Position numbers and translations under genes: made by a program. Shown here piece by piece: positions 36,554 to 47,433 of a stretch of DNA of 64,000 nt; positions within the stretch are counted from its first letter, which is position 1, and each line of letters starts with the position of its first letter. The notes under the pieces were generated by a model. That model had not been told where the DNA came from, searched no databases, and worked only from the letters and a program-made list of their open reading frames with translations. Source of the DNA: Phlegmacium glaucopus (Eukaryota > Basidiomycota > Agaricomycetes > Agaricales > Cortinariaceae); the NCBI GenBank assembly GCA_015039465.1, contig MU130701.1, positions 395,026 through 459,025 on the forward strand, written 5' to 3'.

Positions 36554-36692
36554 GGTATAAGGTTAGCAAGGAACTTATCTACATAAATAAATTAATAATG
36601 CTTCAGAGTGGCTGTGTCCCTTGCTTTCTCGGGCCCGGGCTGGCCTCGAGGTTCTTTTGTCCACCAGACCACCTTGATCTCCAACCACCACC
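36554..36692. promoter_or_regulatory. Divergent intergenic promoter between cullin-4 and the PH-CRIB gene
   Basis: Only 139 bp separate the two start codons, so both genes must share upstream sequence. The left half is AT-rich (TAAATAAATTAATAATG); the right half is C-rich before the PH-CRIB ATG. No specific factor site was identified. Confidence 0.5.
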
Positions 36693-38009
36693 ATGTTGTC
36701 ACCCAGGGTTACTTCCACATCCACCAAAGTCATTCGAACAGGCAACGTGCACATCATTGAACGCAACAGATTCTCTTCTGCCACTTTGAAGCCCAGACGA
36801 CTCGAACTTTCCACCGACTTCCTAACTATAACCAATGTGAGTGGCATACCATTCAAACTGCTTTCTTTCTCATTTCTCTCAGCTTTCATCAAAAAAACGG
36901 ACATCTCTACGCCTTTGCGAAATCACCCAACTCGAACGATCTGATCTGGCAGACTTCTCCTTGCAACTCGTTCTCAATCTCAAAAAGCATTACAACTTAG
37001 CTTTTGCTTCGGATTCAGAGCTTTACGATTGGCAAGATGACATCTATAAGCGGTGTCCTCTGGGTAATTACAGTGCCCCATTCGGCTTTGTCCACAAAGC
37101 CCACATTGGTAGTGATGCCGTTTCGGGGACGTTTTCAGTAAGATCTAGAAGCTGTTTTCGTTATTTTTTTTTTACAAATCTGCTTAGGACACAAATATCC
37201 TCCCTATCTATGCAGAAATCACTGGAGGTCCACCCTCCGTCGCCACTGCCCCTCGTTCACGTTCTCCACCTGGTCCGCCTCCGCTGTCTGCTCTCACCAT
37301 CGCAAACGTCCCATCCTCTACATATCATAAATTGCGACTCTCGAGGCCAGATACCCTCGAAGGCCTGTTCATGACGAAACAGACTGGAGCTGGGGTTTTG
37401 GCACGCTGGATTTGGAGAGAGAGACAGGTGACGCTCACTCAAACCTCCCTTATTGTCAAGGTGCGTCATTTTTCTTGTATTACATGCTTCTGTTTCATAC
37501 TTTTATAGGCATCTGGAGCGACGCAGACCATCGCATTAGCCAATCTCACGCGTATTGAACCAGATCTGAAACAGCAGAATTGTCTCGTGATTCAGTGTTC
37601 GACTTTGGCATTCTATATGCTATTTCGAGATAACTCGGAGCTATACACCTGGCTCGACGCCTTGTATCTACGTAGTTCCCTGTCAACCCCAATCGGATCG
37701 CCCACGAATGTCGTACATAAGTTACATGTGGGTTTTGATACGTTGACGGGAGGATTCACGGTAGGTTACTTTCCTGATGCTTTTTTTATTCAACAATTCC
37801 GTTGCTTTCACGTTTTCTCATTCTCGGATTTCTTTCTCTAGGGTCTACCGGCTGACTGGCAAGCCATCCTCAATTCCCCCGTCTCTCCAGTCCCCTCAGC
37901 CGCTGCTACCATTGGTCCCGCGTCATCGATGCCGGATACAGATAGAAGGGCTCGTCGCCAGTCCAGGAGAAAGTCGGTTCCGGTGGCGCTCCCTTCATCT
38001 TCCGCGTAA
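36693..38009 (+). CDS. Double PH-CRIB protein without kinase domain
   Basis: Exons 36693-36836, 36883-37137, 37188-37460, 37509-37760 and 37842-38009, all phase 0, give 363 residues. The first half is a PH-like fold (ITNLSSKKRTSLRLCEITQL, DSELYDWQDDIYKRCP) followed directly by a CRIB motif, YSAPFGFVHKAHIGSD. A Pro/Ser linker (RSRSPPGPPPLSAL) leads to a second PH-like region (LFMTKQTGAGVLARWIWRER to DNSELYTWLDALYLRS) and a second CRIB, IGSPTNVVHKLHVGFD, then GLPADWQAIL as in PAK kinases. A basic tail (RRARRQSRRKS) ends at TAA 38009. The PH-CRIB order matches Cla4-type PAKs, which bind phosphoinositides and Cdc42/Rac-GTP, but no kinase domain follows. It is likely a membrane-recruited Cdc42/Rac binder of unknown output. 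Confidence 0.82.
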
Positions 38010-38991
38010 ATTCCGTCCCATAGGCGCGACTATGCTTCAACTAGCCATCTCCTTCAATCAGACTGGAAACTGAAACTGGATCCAACAAATATACGAAAAA
38101 AATCAGCAAACGACGGTTTCCATTCCTATCAAACCCGCCCAAAGCTATGCCCGTATCCCTCATCGGCTACGACAAGTCGCGCATTCATCAGTGATTTATA
38201 CGAATATATATGCGACCTATAATGTTTTGTATGTAAATCTGTTATTTCCTCTCACATTTCACATCTCCCATCCATTATTCTTTTTATTGACACTTTCTTT
38301 CTTTATCCCTTCTTCAACTGAGTTGTTGTTTCTTTTTATTTCTCTGATCGACTCGTACTCGTACTACCTCTACGACATCTTTCCTTCTTTTTTTTCTCTC
38401 CCTTTGATCTAATATCTGGAGGTCTACTGTAACATCATCACAACCACTACTCGCGGATCATTGCTTCATCTCACCCATCCCATTGCTATCTAAGTATTTA
38501 TACACGCCTCTCCTTTCTACTTTTGTTTGTGTGTTGCTAGCAGTAATTATCGATTAATAACTATATTCTCCCCATTCCAAACAATACGTTGGGTGTCGTA
38601 CAACGGAAGTTGCAGAATCGTTCACTCAGCCGAGCTCAGGCAAGCCACTCTACTCTCTCTTCTCCCTTCTCTCAGACCATGCTAGTATCGAGGTACAGCA
38701 GTCCAAAATGTACATCATCACTTCGGACTGACGAGCAGGGTCATAACCGTCGCGTTGTGCCAAGCTTACCGACGTCTTCTATGACATCGGCGCGGTGATT
38801 TACTAAGGGTCGGGTTCTTCCTTCGTAGCTGATTATCTGTCGGCGTGTACTTCGTAATTACGACCACGTCATCTAGTGACGATTGTGGATTCCTCGGGTT
38901 GGGGGCTGTCCTCCATTTCGGTTAGCGGCTGTAGGAGGGAGTGGCAGGGAAGCCCGGGATGGCGTGGAAAGGGCAAAGCCCTTCTGGATGG
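38010..38991. other. Intergenic region between the gene island and the NLR cluster
   Basis: The 3' flank of the PH-CRIB gene is T/C-rich around 38230-38410. The rest is unremarkable. Small plus-strand frames (38191-38412, 38589-38798) have no domain. Base texture changes toward G/T-rich near 38880, where the minus-strand repeat-protein gene begins. Confidence 0.4.
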
Positions 38992-40690
38992 TCAGTAGAC
39001 TTGCAACAGCTGCAGCTGAAGGGTTCTCTCGCCGTGTGGTTTCCCCACTGGGAGAAGTAGGTAATACTGCGGAGTTTTTAGGACCCAGTATTCATAGGTA
39101 GCTGCATCGCTGCTAGGAGGGGTAGCGAAAATGTTGAAAAGTGTGACAGGTTCTCCAGCGACGATGGTGTTGAGGCCAGTGGCTCTAACAGAGTCAGCGA
39201 TGCGGTTAATAGCTTTTGCAGTGGTAGGGTAGTCAGGTAGTGTTTTGTGATGGTTAGTGAAGAAGTGCCGAAGCGTGGTGTTTGTACGTATGACATTCTT
39301 GACAATTTCAGCTATGGCCAACTCATTTTCATGAGTACCAGTGAGTGGGACGTTCTGGAGGGTCATGACAAAGTCAGACACAAAGGGTGTGAAGGGGGCG
39401 ATGAAGAAGGTGATGGTGGGGGTACTCCAACAGATCCGATCCAGCAGTACCTGGGCTTGGCCTTTAGATATGCCCCCTATGAAGAAGGGGTAGATTGGCT
39501 TCTTGAAGCGATACCCAGCATCGATGTATTGTGGGACGCTAACGATAAGGCCAGGCGGGTTGAAGATAGATTCGATGAGGTTTCGGATCTTCATAACTTT
39601 GGGCGAGGATTCCGCTTCGGGTTTGTCATAAGGGATATATGCAAGGACCGCAGTACCTTGGTATTCGTCCCAGAGGGCCAAGCTACTTGGATCAACATTT
39701 GTCCTCATGTCCAAGTCTGTTAATCCTCGGATCGGTGGGAAGCCACCGATGGGCATAGGGAGCAGGACCATGTTCGTGGGGCCGGCGTAGTCGTTAGGAG
39801 GTGTAAGTGGTGCTCGCAGGGTGGTACCTTTCGGACAAGGTTGTTGGCAGCTAAGGCAGGGATATTAGGCTGAGGTAGGGTGGGTGTGACATTCTGGGGG
39901 GCTGTGAGAAGGGTAGTAGGCACAGTTTCAGTGACTGTTGGGGCTATGGTAGGGAGCAGGACCGTGTTCGTGGGGCTGGCGTAGTCGTTAGGAGGTGCTC
40001 GCCAGGGTGGTACCTTTCGGACAAGGTTGTTGGCAGCTAAGGCAGGGATATTAGGCTGAGGTAGGGTGGGTGTGACATTCTGGGGGGCTGTGAGAAGGGT
40101 AGTAGGCACAGTTTCAGTGACTGTTGGGTCTATGGTAGGGAGCAGGACCGTGTTCGTGGGGCCGGCGTAGTCGTTAGGAGGTGCTCGCCGCCAGGGTGGT
40201 ACCTTTACAAGGTTGTTGGCAGCTAAGGCAGGGATATTAGGCTGAGGTAGGGTGGGTGTGACATTCTGGGGGGCTGTGAGAAGGGTAGTAGGCACAGTTT
40301 CAGTGACTGTTGGGTCTATGGTAGGGAGCAGGACCGTGTTCGTGGGGCCGGCGTAGTCGTTAGGAGGTGCTCGCCGCCAGGGTGGTACCTTTACAAGGTT
40401 GTTGGCAGCTAAGGCAGGGATATTAGGCTGAGCTAGGGTGGGTGTGACATTCTGGGGGGCTGTGAGGAGGGTAGTAGGCACAGTTTCAGTGACTGTTGGG
40501 TCTATGGTAGGGAGCAGGACCGTGTTTGTGGGGCCGGCGTAGTCGTTAGGAGGTGCTCGCCAGGGTGGTACCTTTACAAGGTTGTTGGCAGCTAAGGCAG
40601 GGATATTAGGCTGAGGTAGGGTGGGTGTGACATTCTGGGGGGCTATGAGAAGGGTAGTAGGCACAGTTTCAGTGACTGTTGGGGCTATGG
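38992..40690 (-). CDS. Tandem-repeat protein of unknown function, downstream of NACHT gene 1
   Basis: One continuous minus-strand frame reads from about 40775 to the stop at 38992, except that repeat 5 and the C-terminal domain overlap in two frames near 39720-39830, where a short intron or frameshift must be crossed. Five repeats of 61-62 residues share TVTETVPTTLLTAPQNVTPT, LPQPNIPALAANNLV and PPNDYAGPTNTVLLPTI. The C-terminal 240 residues form a different, folded-looking region: GFPPIRGLTDLDMRT, GTAVLAYIPYDKPE, ICWSTPTITFFIAPFTPF, ending LQLQLLQVY. That part weakly recalls gag-like proteins of agaricomycete retroelements. No ATG precedes the repeats, so it may be an exon set spliced from the NACHT gene upstream, or a decaying gene. 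Function unknown. Confidence 0.5.
39770..40690 (-). repeat. Five tandem 183-186 bp repeats
   Basis: The landmark CACAGTTTCAGTGACTG recurs at 39921, 40107, 40293, 40479 and 40662, giving periods of 186, 186, 186 and 183 bp. Length differences between copies are multiples of 3 and change only an Arg/Lys cluster (RKVPPWR, KVPPWRR, KVPPWR). The high identity suggests recent expansion or homogenisation. Confidence 0.9.
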
Positions 40691-40726
40691 TAGAGGGATG
40701 GGCCAGTGCCCGACTTGTTGACGCAC

Positions 40727-43700
40727 TCAGGGCTGCCTTGATTGCCTTATCAGCAGGTAGTCCGGACTCTGCAAGCTATAGCTGGTACATACTATATTCC
40801 AGTTCTGCCTGAACGGGCGTTTAGAAGGACTGGCATCTCCATTCTCCTCAGGGGATTCTCGAGTTCGTTTGAGTCGAACTGTGTAGGTCTCGAAGATAGG
40901 CGTTTCTGGGGATGTACACCTTAACGTTAGTCTTATGATCATGGGTCAAGAATCTTGGTTACCTTGGGTTGTGTGGATTGTCACGTTTTCGAGAGTTGAT
41001 GCTGTGTGTCGTCCCTCGTTGGTTTCACCTATGCGTGGCGCAGGGGAGAATTTGGAACTGGGCGCGGTTGACTCCTCTCTGCTGACGACGAGTCTATCAT
41101 CACTTATGCTATTTGAGTTGTCGCTATCTTTAGCATGAAGAGCACCATAACAACTATGTGAGGAGGACTCGGACTTGACGAGCGAGGTCAGACGTAAACA
41201 GCCAAGACAAGCATCATGATAAAAGACAACTTACACTGTTACGGTACAAATTTACAATACCAGCTGCTTTTTGTACCAAGTCAGGGCTGTGGATCTCCTT
41301 CAGTTTCGAATTCAGGAGAATTGCAAGCTCTATCGAATAGGATGCCTTTGACAATAGGGTGGCAAGACAAGACAGGTCGCATTCCGATATTGTACTGCAA
41401 TTAATAGTAAGAGCGAGAAAAGAACCCCTTTTACGAATTCAGATACGTACCGTTTAATGAGATACCGTGTAAATGTTGTAGCAAAACTTGTATATTTATT
41501 ACTATCCAGGTAAAATGGACCGGAACGGCTGGGGTCGCTAAAGAATTCTACCAGTGAAAGGTCATACCTGCAATCCCCGTCATGGACTTCGAGGGCGAAA
41601 GAAAGATCCAATAGCGATCGATAATCCGCGCCAACCGTGCCCCAAGGAAAAACATGTCGCGCTTTATAGTTGCGATGAAATTGCGGCAGAATATAGAAGA
41701 TAATACATTGGCTCTCGAGCGGTCCGAGACTCGCTGGCAATTGGGCTAGAGAAAGTCGAATGTATCGATCCCAAGAGCGCATTACGTGAGAATACAAGTC
41801 TTGTCCTTCTTTGCTAGACCCCTAAATAACAAGACCGATTTACATGAACAGTCTGTCGCAGCAGTATATGACAAGGGGATGACATACATTATTTTTCAAC
41901 CAAGTAAAAAAGTCCGACAATCGAGAAGCTCGAGATGCATACGGCAAATGATAATCCGAGCTTGATTTATTGTTAAGTTCACACATGAAAGGTTGATAGT
42001 AAAGAGTCCAAAAAGGAGATAGGTCGAGGCTCCAGAGTGCATCCAGGAGTTCCGCGGTAGGGTATGACCGGGTACAGTGCAGGATGAAGATGGCGGATGA
42101 AATATCGCGGAGTTTGGAGATTTCTGAACGAGGCAGCGCTAGCATAGTAAATCAGTTTTTAGAATCCGATGACACTTGAAAAACAAAAATAAAAGATGAC
42201 GTACTCTGGAAGCTTGTACTCTTCTGGCAAGTACACCTCATAAGATGTCGTGCCAGGTTGGCATGAGCACATCCTTGATCAATATGATAGTTGCCAGAAC
42301 GTGTTTGATCCAGAAGAAACTCTGCAAGAGAGGTATATAGAACCCGTACCTCGCCTGCATCCCCTTCAAATGGGACGTCCAGAATTGAATGCAGATCGAT
42401 CAATGTTATCTTCAACTCATCACGTCGTAGACCCAGAAGGTCCTCAATGAGAGCTGGACTCTTGAGAATATATCTTGTCTGTACAAGGACAAGAACACTA
42501 AGGACTTCTAATACGGCATTGGTTTCCCCCACCGAAGAAAACACGTCGGTGTATAACTCATCAAGGGCGGCAAATGGAGTGTCCCCTCCACTTTTCATAA
42601 TCCCCAATATGATTCCTAATCGATCCGTAGGCCAATGACGAGGGGATTCGATGTACTTCATAATTGTAGAAGCATAGATAAATTGACCTGATGATTTGCG
42701 AACCAGGTGATCAATGTCCACTGGTGGTGGCCATGATTCCGGCAACTGGTGTTTTAGTGGGTGGACTTTTTTAATGACATCGAATTTCGCTTCTAGAAAT
42801 ACTTTGATATCATCATCGGGTTGGTAGGAATCATCGAGAGCAAGGGAGGTTGTTATTGAAGCCATGGGCTCTGCCGTAAAAAATCCACGTATATGCGGCT
42901 CGGGACGACTTGCAACGAGGAAAAGCATGGGAATTGGGAGCTTCTCAGCAAGAATTCGCAACACGGAACGCTGGACGGAGACTGATGAAGCGCATTGATC
43001 GAGCCCGTCAATAATGATGAGCATTGGGCGTATGCGGCCATGACGCTGGATGAGGTTATCATGCAAGTGAGACAAGGGTTCGATAATGAGTTTCCGAAGC
43101 TGGGTTTCTATAGAAAGACCAAAGATATTGCGATCGAGGTCTACAACATCCTCGACGTAGGACCGAATTTCCGGGATGGACAGGCAAAGTTGGTATGTAA
43201 GCGTAGCAATAAGACGAGAATGGTCACTGCGACTCGCTGATGTTCTGGAAAGGAAAAAGCTAGCTGCAAGAAACCCCAATTCATAGCATAGCTCGGCGAT
43301 GGTCTGGGCAATAGCGGATTTTCCTGCACCTGCTGGGCCGTAGAGCCACATGAAATAACAGCGTCTCTCCGAGTCTTCAAGTCCTTGTACCCAATCCATT
43401 ATCTTCTTGAGGACTGCTTCGCGAGTTTTTGGATGGCATTTTGGGGGGTCATGCCGCTCGGCTGAGTTGTGAGAAGCACCTGGAGCGATCATATTTTCAA
43501 GCCTGCGCATGCCTATGATATTTAGGTAGGATACTGTGTAATAAAATTGTGCAACACTCACTCTCCTGCCCTTTTGTATCAGTTGTGAGATGTGTATGGG
43601 TTTGAAGGACGCCACCTTCCCCCACAGTGAAGAAGTTACCGCCGGTGATCTGCGTGTTACTGGAAGTTGTGTGAGCCGCTAAACTATGCATGGCTAGCGT

Positions 43701-43817
43701 TGAAGGGGACAATGTCGAGGTAGCTGCAATCGCTTTGCTCAACATTGTATCAAGTGCAAGGTTGCAATCCTGTGAGCCAAGAATTACGATCGATCGAAAT
43801 TGACAATCAGACATCAT
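40727..43817 (-). CDS. NACHT STAND NTPase 1 (NLR-like) with Gln in the Walker B site
   Basis: Minus-strand model. Exon 1 from ATG 43817 (or MHS at 43691) carries the motif NTQITGGNFFTVGEGGV. A GTGAGT intron leads to MRRLENMIAPGASHNSAERH and the NACHT domain: P-loop GPAGAGKSAIAQ, ASFFLSRTS, LIATLTYQLC, Walker B MLIIIDGLDQCAS, LFLVASRPEPHIRGFF and RKSSGQFIYASTIMKYI. Further exons give EISKLRDISSAIF-type, YSHVMRSWDRYIRLSLAQLP, FFSDPSRSGPFYLDSNKY and LLSKASYSIELAILLNSKL modules, and a Lys/Arg-rich tail (VRLKRTRESPEENGDASPSK) ending at TGA 40727. No WD40, ANK or TPR repeats follow. Such proteins act in fungal non-self recognition or programmed cell death. It is the most diverged of the four paralogues here, and its Walker B has GLDQ where the others have GLDE. 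Confidence 0.82.
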
Positions 43818-44157
43818 GCATCACGCATTAATTTCGACCTCCGACTGACAGGTGACAATTATCTTGGACAATGGATACAAATGGAAAATTTTCCGGATTT
43901 TGAATCGAGGAATACTATCGGCTCGAACGTGTGCTGTACTGTCGGCTATGCCTCGATACTTATAAAGGGGATGGTAAAGGATGGTAACTATTCAAACAAT
44001 AGGAATATCGAACCCTGAGGATAAAGATTCGTGTATTTATATCTGTACTACACAGATGGTGATCTACTAGTAGTTGGATCTGGCACGAAGGGAGGTCGTT
44101 CATCCGCTAACCACTGTCGATCCCAATTTAACATCTGCAACAAGGATAGACTGAAAC

Positions 44158-44304
44158 TTAGCCTGCCTTATGTTGTAGTGCAATTTCTGCAGTCGGCCGC
44201 TCTACAGGATCAATCGTCAAACATGTCCTAACGAAATCCTTGGCCGTTGGCGAAACATTCTGCCAGTACTCCTCAGGTTCAAATTTGTAATCACCAAAGC
44301 CCTG
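44158..44304 (-). pseudogene. CaMK-like protein kinase C-lobe relic
   Basis: The minus-strand peptide contains YKFEPEEYWQNVSPTAKDFV, then RTCLTIDPVERPTAEIALQH, the typical end of the kinase C-lobe (helices G-I, with the RPTAxxALxH block) of CaMK/CaM kinase I-like enzymes. Only about 48 residues remain and they stop at TAG 44158. Upstream the frame runs into an unrelated GC-rich segment with a hairpin. It lies between NACHT genes 1 and 2. Confidence 0.75.
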
Positions 44305-44307
44305 AAC

Positions 44308-44324
44308 CCGTGCCTTCGGCACGG
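44308..44324. repeat. GC-rich palindrome CCGTGCCTTCGGCACGG
   Basis: A 17-nt perfect inverted repeat with a three-base TTC loop, the C(TTCG)G tetraloop pattern, embedded in a locally GC-rich block (44305-44345) abutting the kinase relic. Its composition differs from the surrounding AT-richer sequence, so it may be a small inserted repeat end. Confidence 0.6.
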
Positions 44325-44773
44325 CTCTGCTCCGCTTCGCCGGCCTACAGCACGGATTCATGGCTTGTCTGTACATATCGAGTAATAATCCTTATGTAAA
44401 CAAAATGATACATACCTCGAGGATTCTCGTACAAGGATCCCAAGTATGTGAATTGTTGTCTTATGATGGCTATTATTAGGGGCATCTCGTTCTTGCTAAT
44501 CATTTTTGCACGGCCTGAGCAGAATGACCCCTAAAGTATGTAGAGTACCATTCGGTCCATTCAAGGCTTGAACTTTACCATCCACCTGTTGAACTATAAG
44601 CCTATAACTCACTGTAGCAGGCGTGGGGAATGCAATTACAATATAGGTTGTCACCACGGACTGGAGGATGTGCCAGACGCTTGGGGTTGTTGTGCGAAGC
44701 GAAATTCGACAGAAGGTGTGTAATCGAATATAAGTAAAATGAGTGGCCCCTCAGTCATGATACTACGGAGTTT

Positions 44774-47433
44774 CTATCCGGCTGTAGCATATATATAGCA
44801 TATATAGGCAGATAGAAAAGGCAGGAGAATGATAGAGAAGAAATACAGAGAGAGTTGAAAAAGTCTTCCATTGGGGCTTCTAGCCATTAGGTCGGGACCT
44901 CTGCTCGCCTGTATGTAAATAATCAGTCCCAATAGCCAAAAAAAGTAATATGAAGTAACTTACGCTGCTACAGTACGTCTTTATGGTATCAGCCGCTTCT
45001 GCTAAATGCATTTCGACCTGAATCTCGATCAATGGCTTTGAATTCAGGAGAGTTGCGAGTTCTTTCGAATAGGATGCCTTTGACAACAGGATGCAGAGAC
45101 AAGAAAAGTCGTGTCCCCAATTCCGTTGGTAAAAATGGTTGCGGTCTGTTGCACTGCATTGATAAGTGAGTAAGAGCGAAAAAAAAGAAACTTTTTTGCG
45201 GGCTCACATACGTACCATTGAATGAGATACTTTGTAAGTGTTATGGTAAAACTTGCATATTTATCACCATCCAGGTAAAAGGGACCAGAACGGCTTGGAT
45301 CACTAAAGTATCCTGTTAGCAAGAGATGATACTTGCCGCTGAGATCGCCGTCGTGACGCTCAAAGGTGGCAGAAACATTCTGTAGCGAGTGATACCCTCC
45401 GTCAAGTGAATACCAAGAAAAAATATCCGCTGCTTTGTAGATGTTGGGAATTTGCGGCAGAAGAAAGAAGAGAATATATTGGCTCATGTGCGGTTCGGAT
45501 AATTGCGTTAGAGACTGTCGAATGTATCGATCCCAAGTAAGCATATAGTGAGAATACAAGTCTTGTCCTTCCTTGCTAGACCCCTAAAAAAAGAGACAGT
45601 TACATGAGCAGCGTAGTCAATATTACATGACGGGATGACATACATTATTTTTCAACCAAGTAAAAAAGTCAGACATCTGAGAAGCTCGAGGTCCTTTGGG
45701 CGGGATCTCATACACGGAAGTCCAAAATGTTAATGTGCTGGAGCTCCAGAGCGCATCCAGGAGTACCGCGGTAGGGTAAGACTGTGCACAGTGCACAGTA
45801 AAGATTGCGGATGAAAGACTGTGGAGTACAGAAATTTCTGAGGGAGACAGCATGGCGAATGGTTTTTCAGATGCCAAAGACGCCTGAAAAAATGACATAC
45901 CATGGTTACTTATATTCATCTGGGGAATATACCGCAGAAGATGTAATGCCAGGTTGGCGTGAGCATATCCCTGATCAATGTGATAGTCCCCAGAACGTGA
46001 TTTATCCAAAAGGAAATCTTCAAGAAAGGCATGTAGAACCCGTATCTCCCCTGCATCTGCTTCGAATGGGATGTCCAGAATTGAATGCAGATCAATCAAT
46101 GTTATCTTCAAGTCATCACGTCGTAGATCCAGAAGGTCCTCAATGAGAGCCGGAGTCTTTAGAATATATCCTGTCTTTACAAGGACAAGAACACTAAAGA
46201 CTTCTAATACCTTATTGATGTCCTCCACCGAAGAAAATATGAAGGTGTATAATGCATCAAGGGCGGAAAATGGAGTGTCATTTCCACGGCTCATAATCCC
46301 AGATGCGATCTGCAATCGATCTGTAGGCCAATGACGAGGAGATTCGACATACTTCATGACTATAGAAGCATAGATGAATTGTCCTGATGATTTGTCAACC
46401 AGGTGGTCAATGTCGACCACTGATGGCCATGGTTCGGGCAATTGACCCCTTAATGGGTGGTCTTTTTTAATGACATCGAATCTCGCTTCGAGAAATACTC
46501 TGATATCAGAGCTGGGTAGGTAGGAATCATCGAGGGCAAGAGTGGTTGTTATTGCAGCCATGGGCTCTGCTGTAAAAAAACCCCGTATATCGGGCTCAGG
46601 ACGACTTGCAACCAGGAAAAGCATAGGAAATGGGAGATTCCGAGAAAGAAATCGCAACACGAAACGCTGAACGTACGCGGCTGAAACGCATTCATCGAGT
46701 CCGTCGATAATGATGAGCATTGGGTGTATGCGACCATGGCTGAGATTATCGCGGAAGTGAGACAACGGTTCGATAATCAGTCTCCTAACCTGGACAGGTA
46801 GAGAAAGAGAAAAGATATTGGGATCGAGTTCTACAGCGTCCTCGACATAGGTCCGGATTTCGGGTATGGACAGGCAAAGTTGATATGTAAGCGTAGCAAT
46901 AAGACGAGAATGGTCATTGCGACCCTCTGATGTCCTGGAAAAGAAAAAGCTAGCTGCAAGAAGCTTCAATTCATGGCATAGCTCAGCGATGGACTGAGCA
47001 ATAGCAGATTTCCCTGCACCTGCTGGGCCGTAGAGCCACATGAAATAACAGCGTCTCTCCGAGTCTTCAAGTCCTTGTACCCAATCCATGATTTTATTGA
47101 GGACTGCTATGCGAGTTTTTGGATGGCATTTCGGGGGGTCATATCGTTCTGCTGAGTTGTGAAAAGCACCTGGAGCAATCTTTTTTTCAAGCTTGCGCAT
47201 ACCTGTGGTACTTAGATCGTTATTATTTAATGGATTGCCAAATCCTTACCTCGCCGTTCAGTACCAGCTGGGGGGTGTGTAGGTGTATGGATCTGATGAT
47301 TGAAGACGCCACCTTTCTCTACGTTGACGAAGCTACCGCCGGTGATCAGCGTGTTGCTGCCAGTGGGGAATTCATGATTGACACTAGTGGACTCCTGGCG
47401 ATTTACGGTTGCATGACACGCTGAACTATGCAT
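44774..47433 (-). CDS. NACHT STAND NTPase 2 (NLR-like)
   Basis: The start is taken at MHSSACHATVNRQ (ATG 47433), because the MHS segment is shared by paralogues. The first exon carries NTLITGGSFVNVEKGGVF. After a short intron the NACHT exon runs MRKLEKKIAPGAFHNSAERY, P-loop GPAGAGKSAIAQ, Walker B MLIIIDGLDECVS, LFLVASRPEPDIRGFF and DKSSGQFIYASIVMKYV. A GTATGT...CAG intron of about 66 nt joins to EISVLHSLSSAIFTVHCAQS, then DFFTWLKNNV, YSHYMLTWDRYIRQSLTQLS, YFSDPSRSGPFYLDGDKY and LLSKASYSKELATLLNSK. The last exon differs from genes 1, 3 and 4: after TYCSS a GTAAGT intron leads to ASRGPDLMARSPNGRLFQLS and a hydrophobic run, ending near 44774. The C-terminal model is therefore less certain. Confidence 0.8.

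Noticed and set aside
39800..40690. Regular repeats considered as a CRISPR-like array
   Set aside because: The units are contiguous coding repeats of 183-186 bp without unique spacers, in a eukaryotic genome.
44560..44625. tRNA-like stretch with a GTTCAAGCC word
   Set aside because: The arms do not fold into a cloverleaf; the spacing between the D-like and T-like parts is far too short and no acceptor stem pairs.
45890..45920. Reading straight through NH-GMSFFQASLASEKPF in NACHT gene 2 as coding
   Set aside because: In genes 3 and 4 the same segment breaks the frame, whereas a GTATGT...CTCAG intron restores EISVLHSL in all copies, so it is intronic.
45805..46334. Plus-strand frames antisense to NACHT genes, conserved at homologous positions (also near 42250, 50300 and 54335)
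   Set aside because: They are shadows of the conserved minus-strand coding sequence and share its similarity only because the genes are paralogues.
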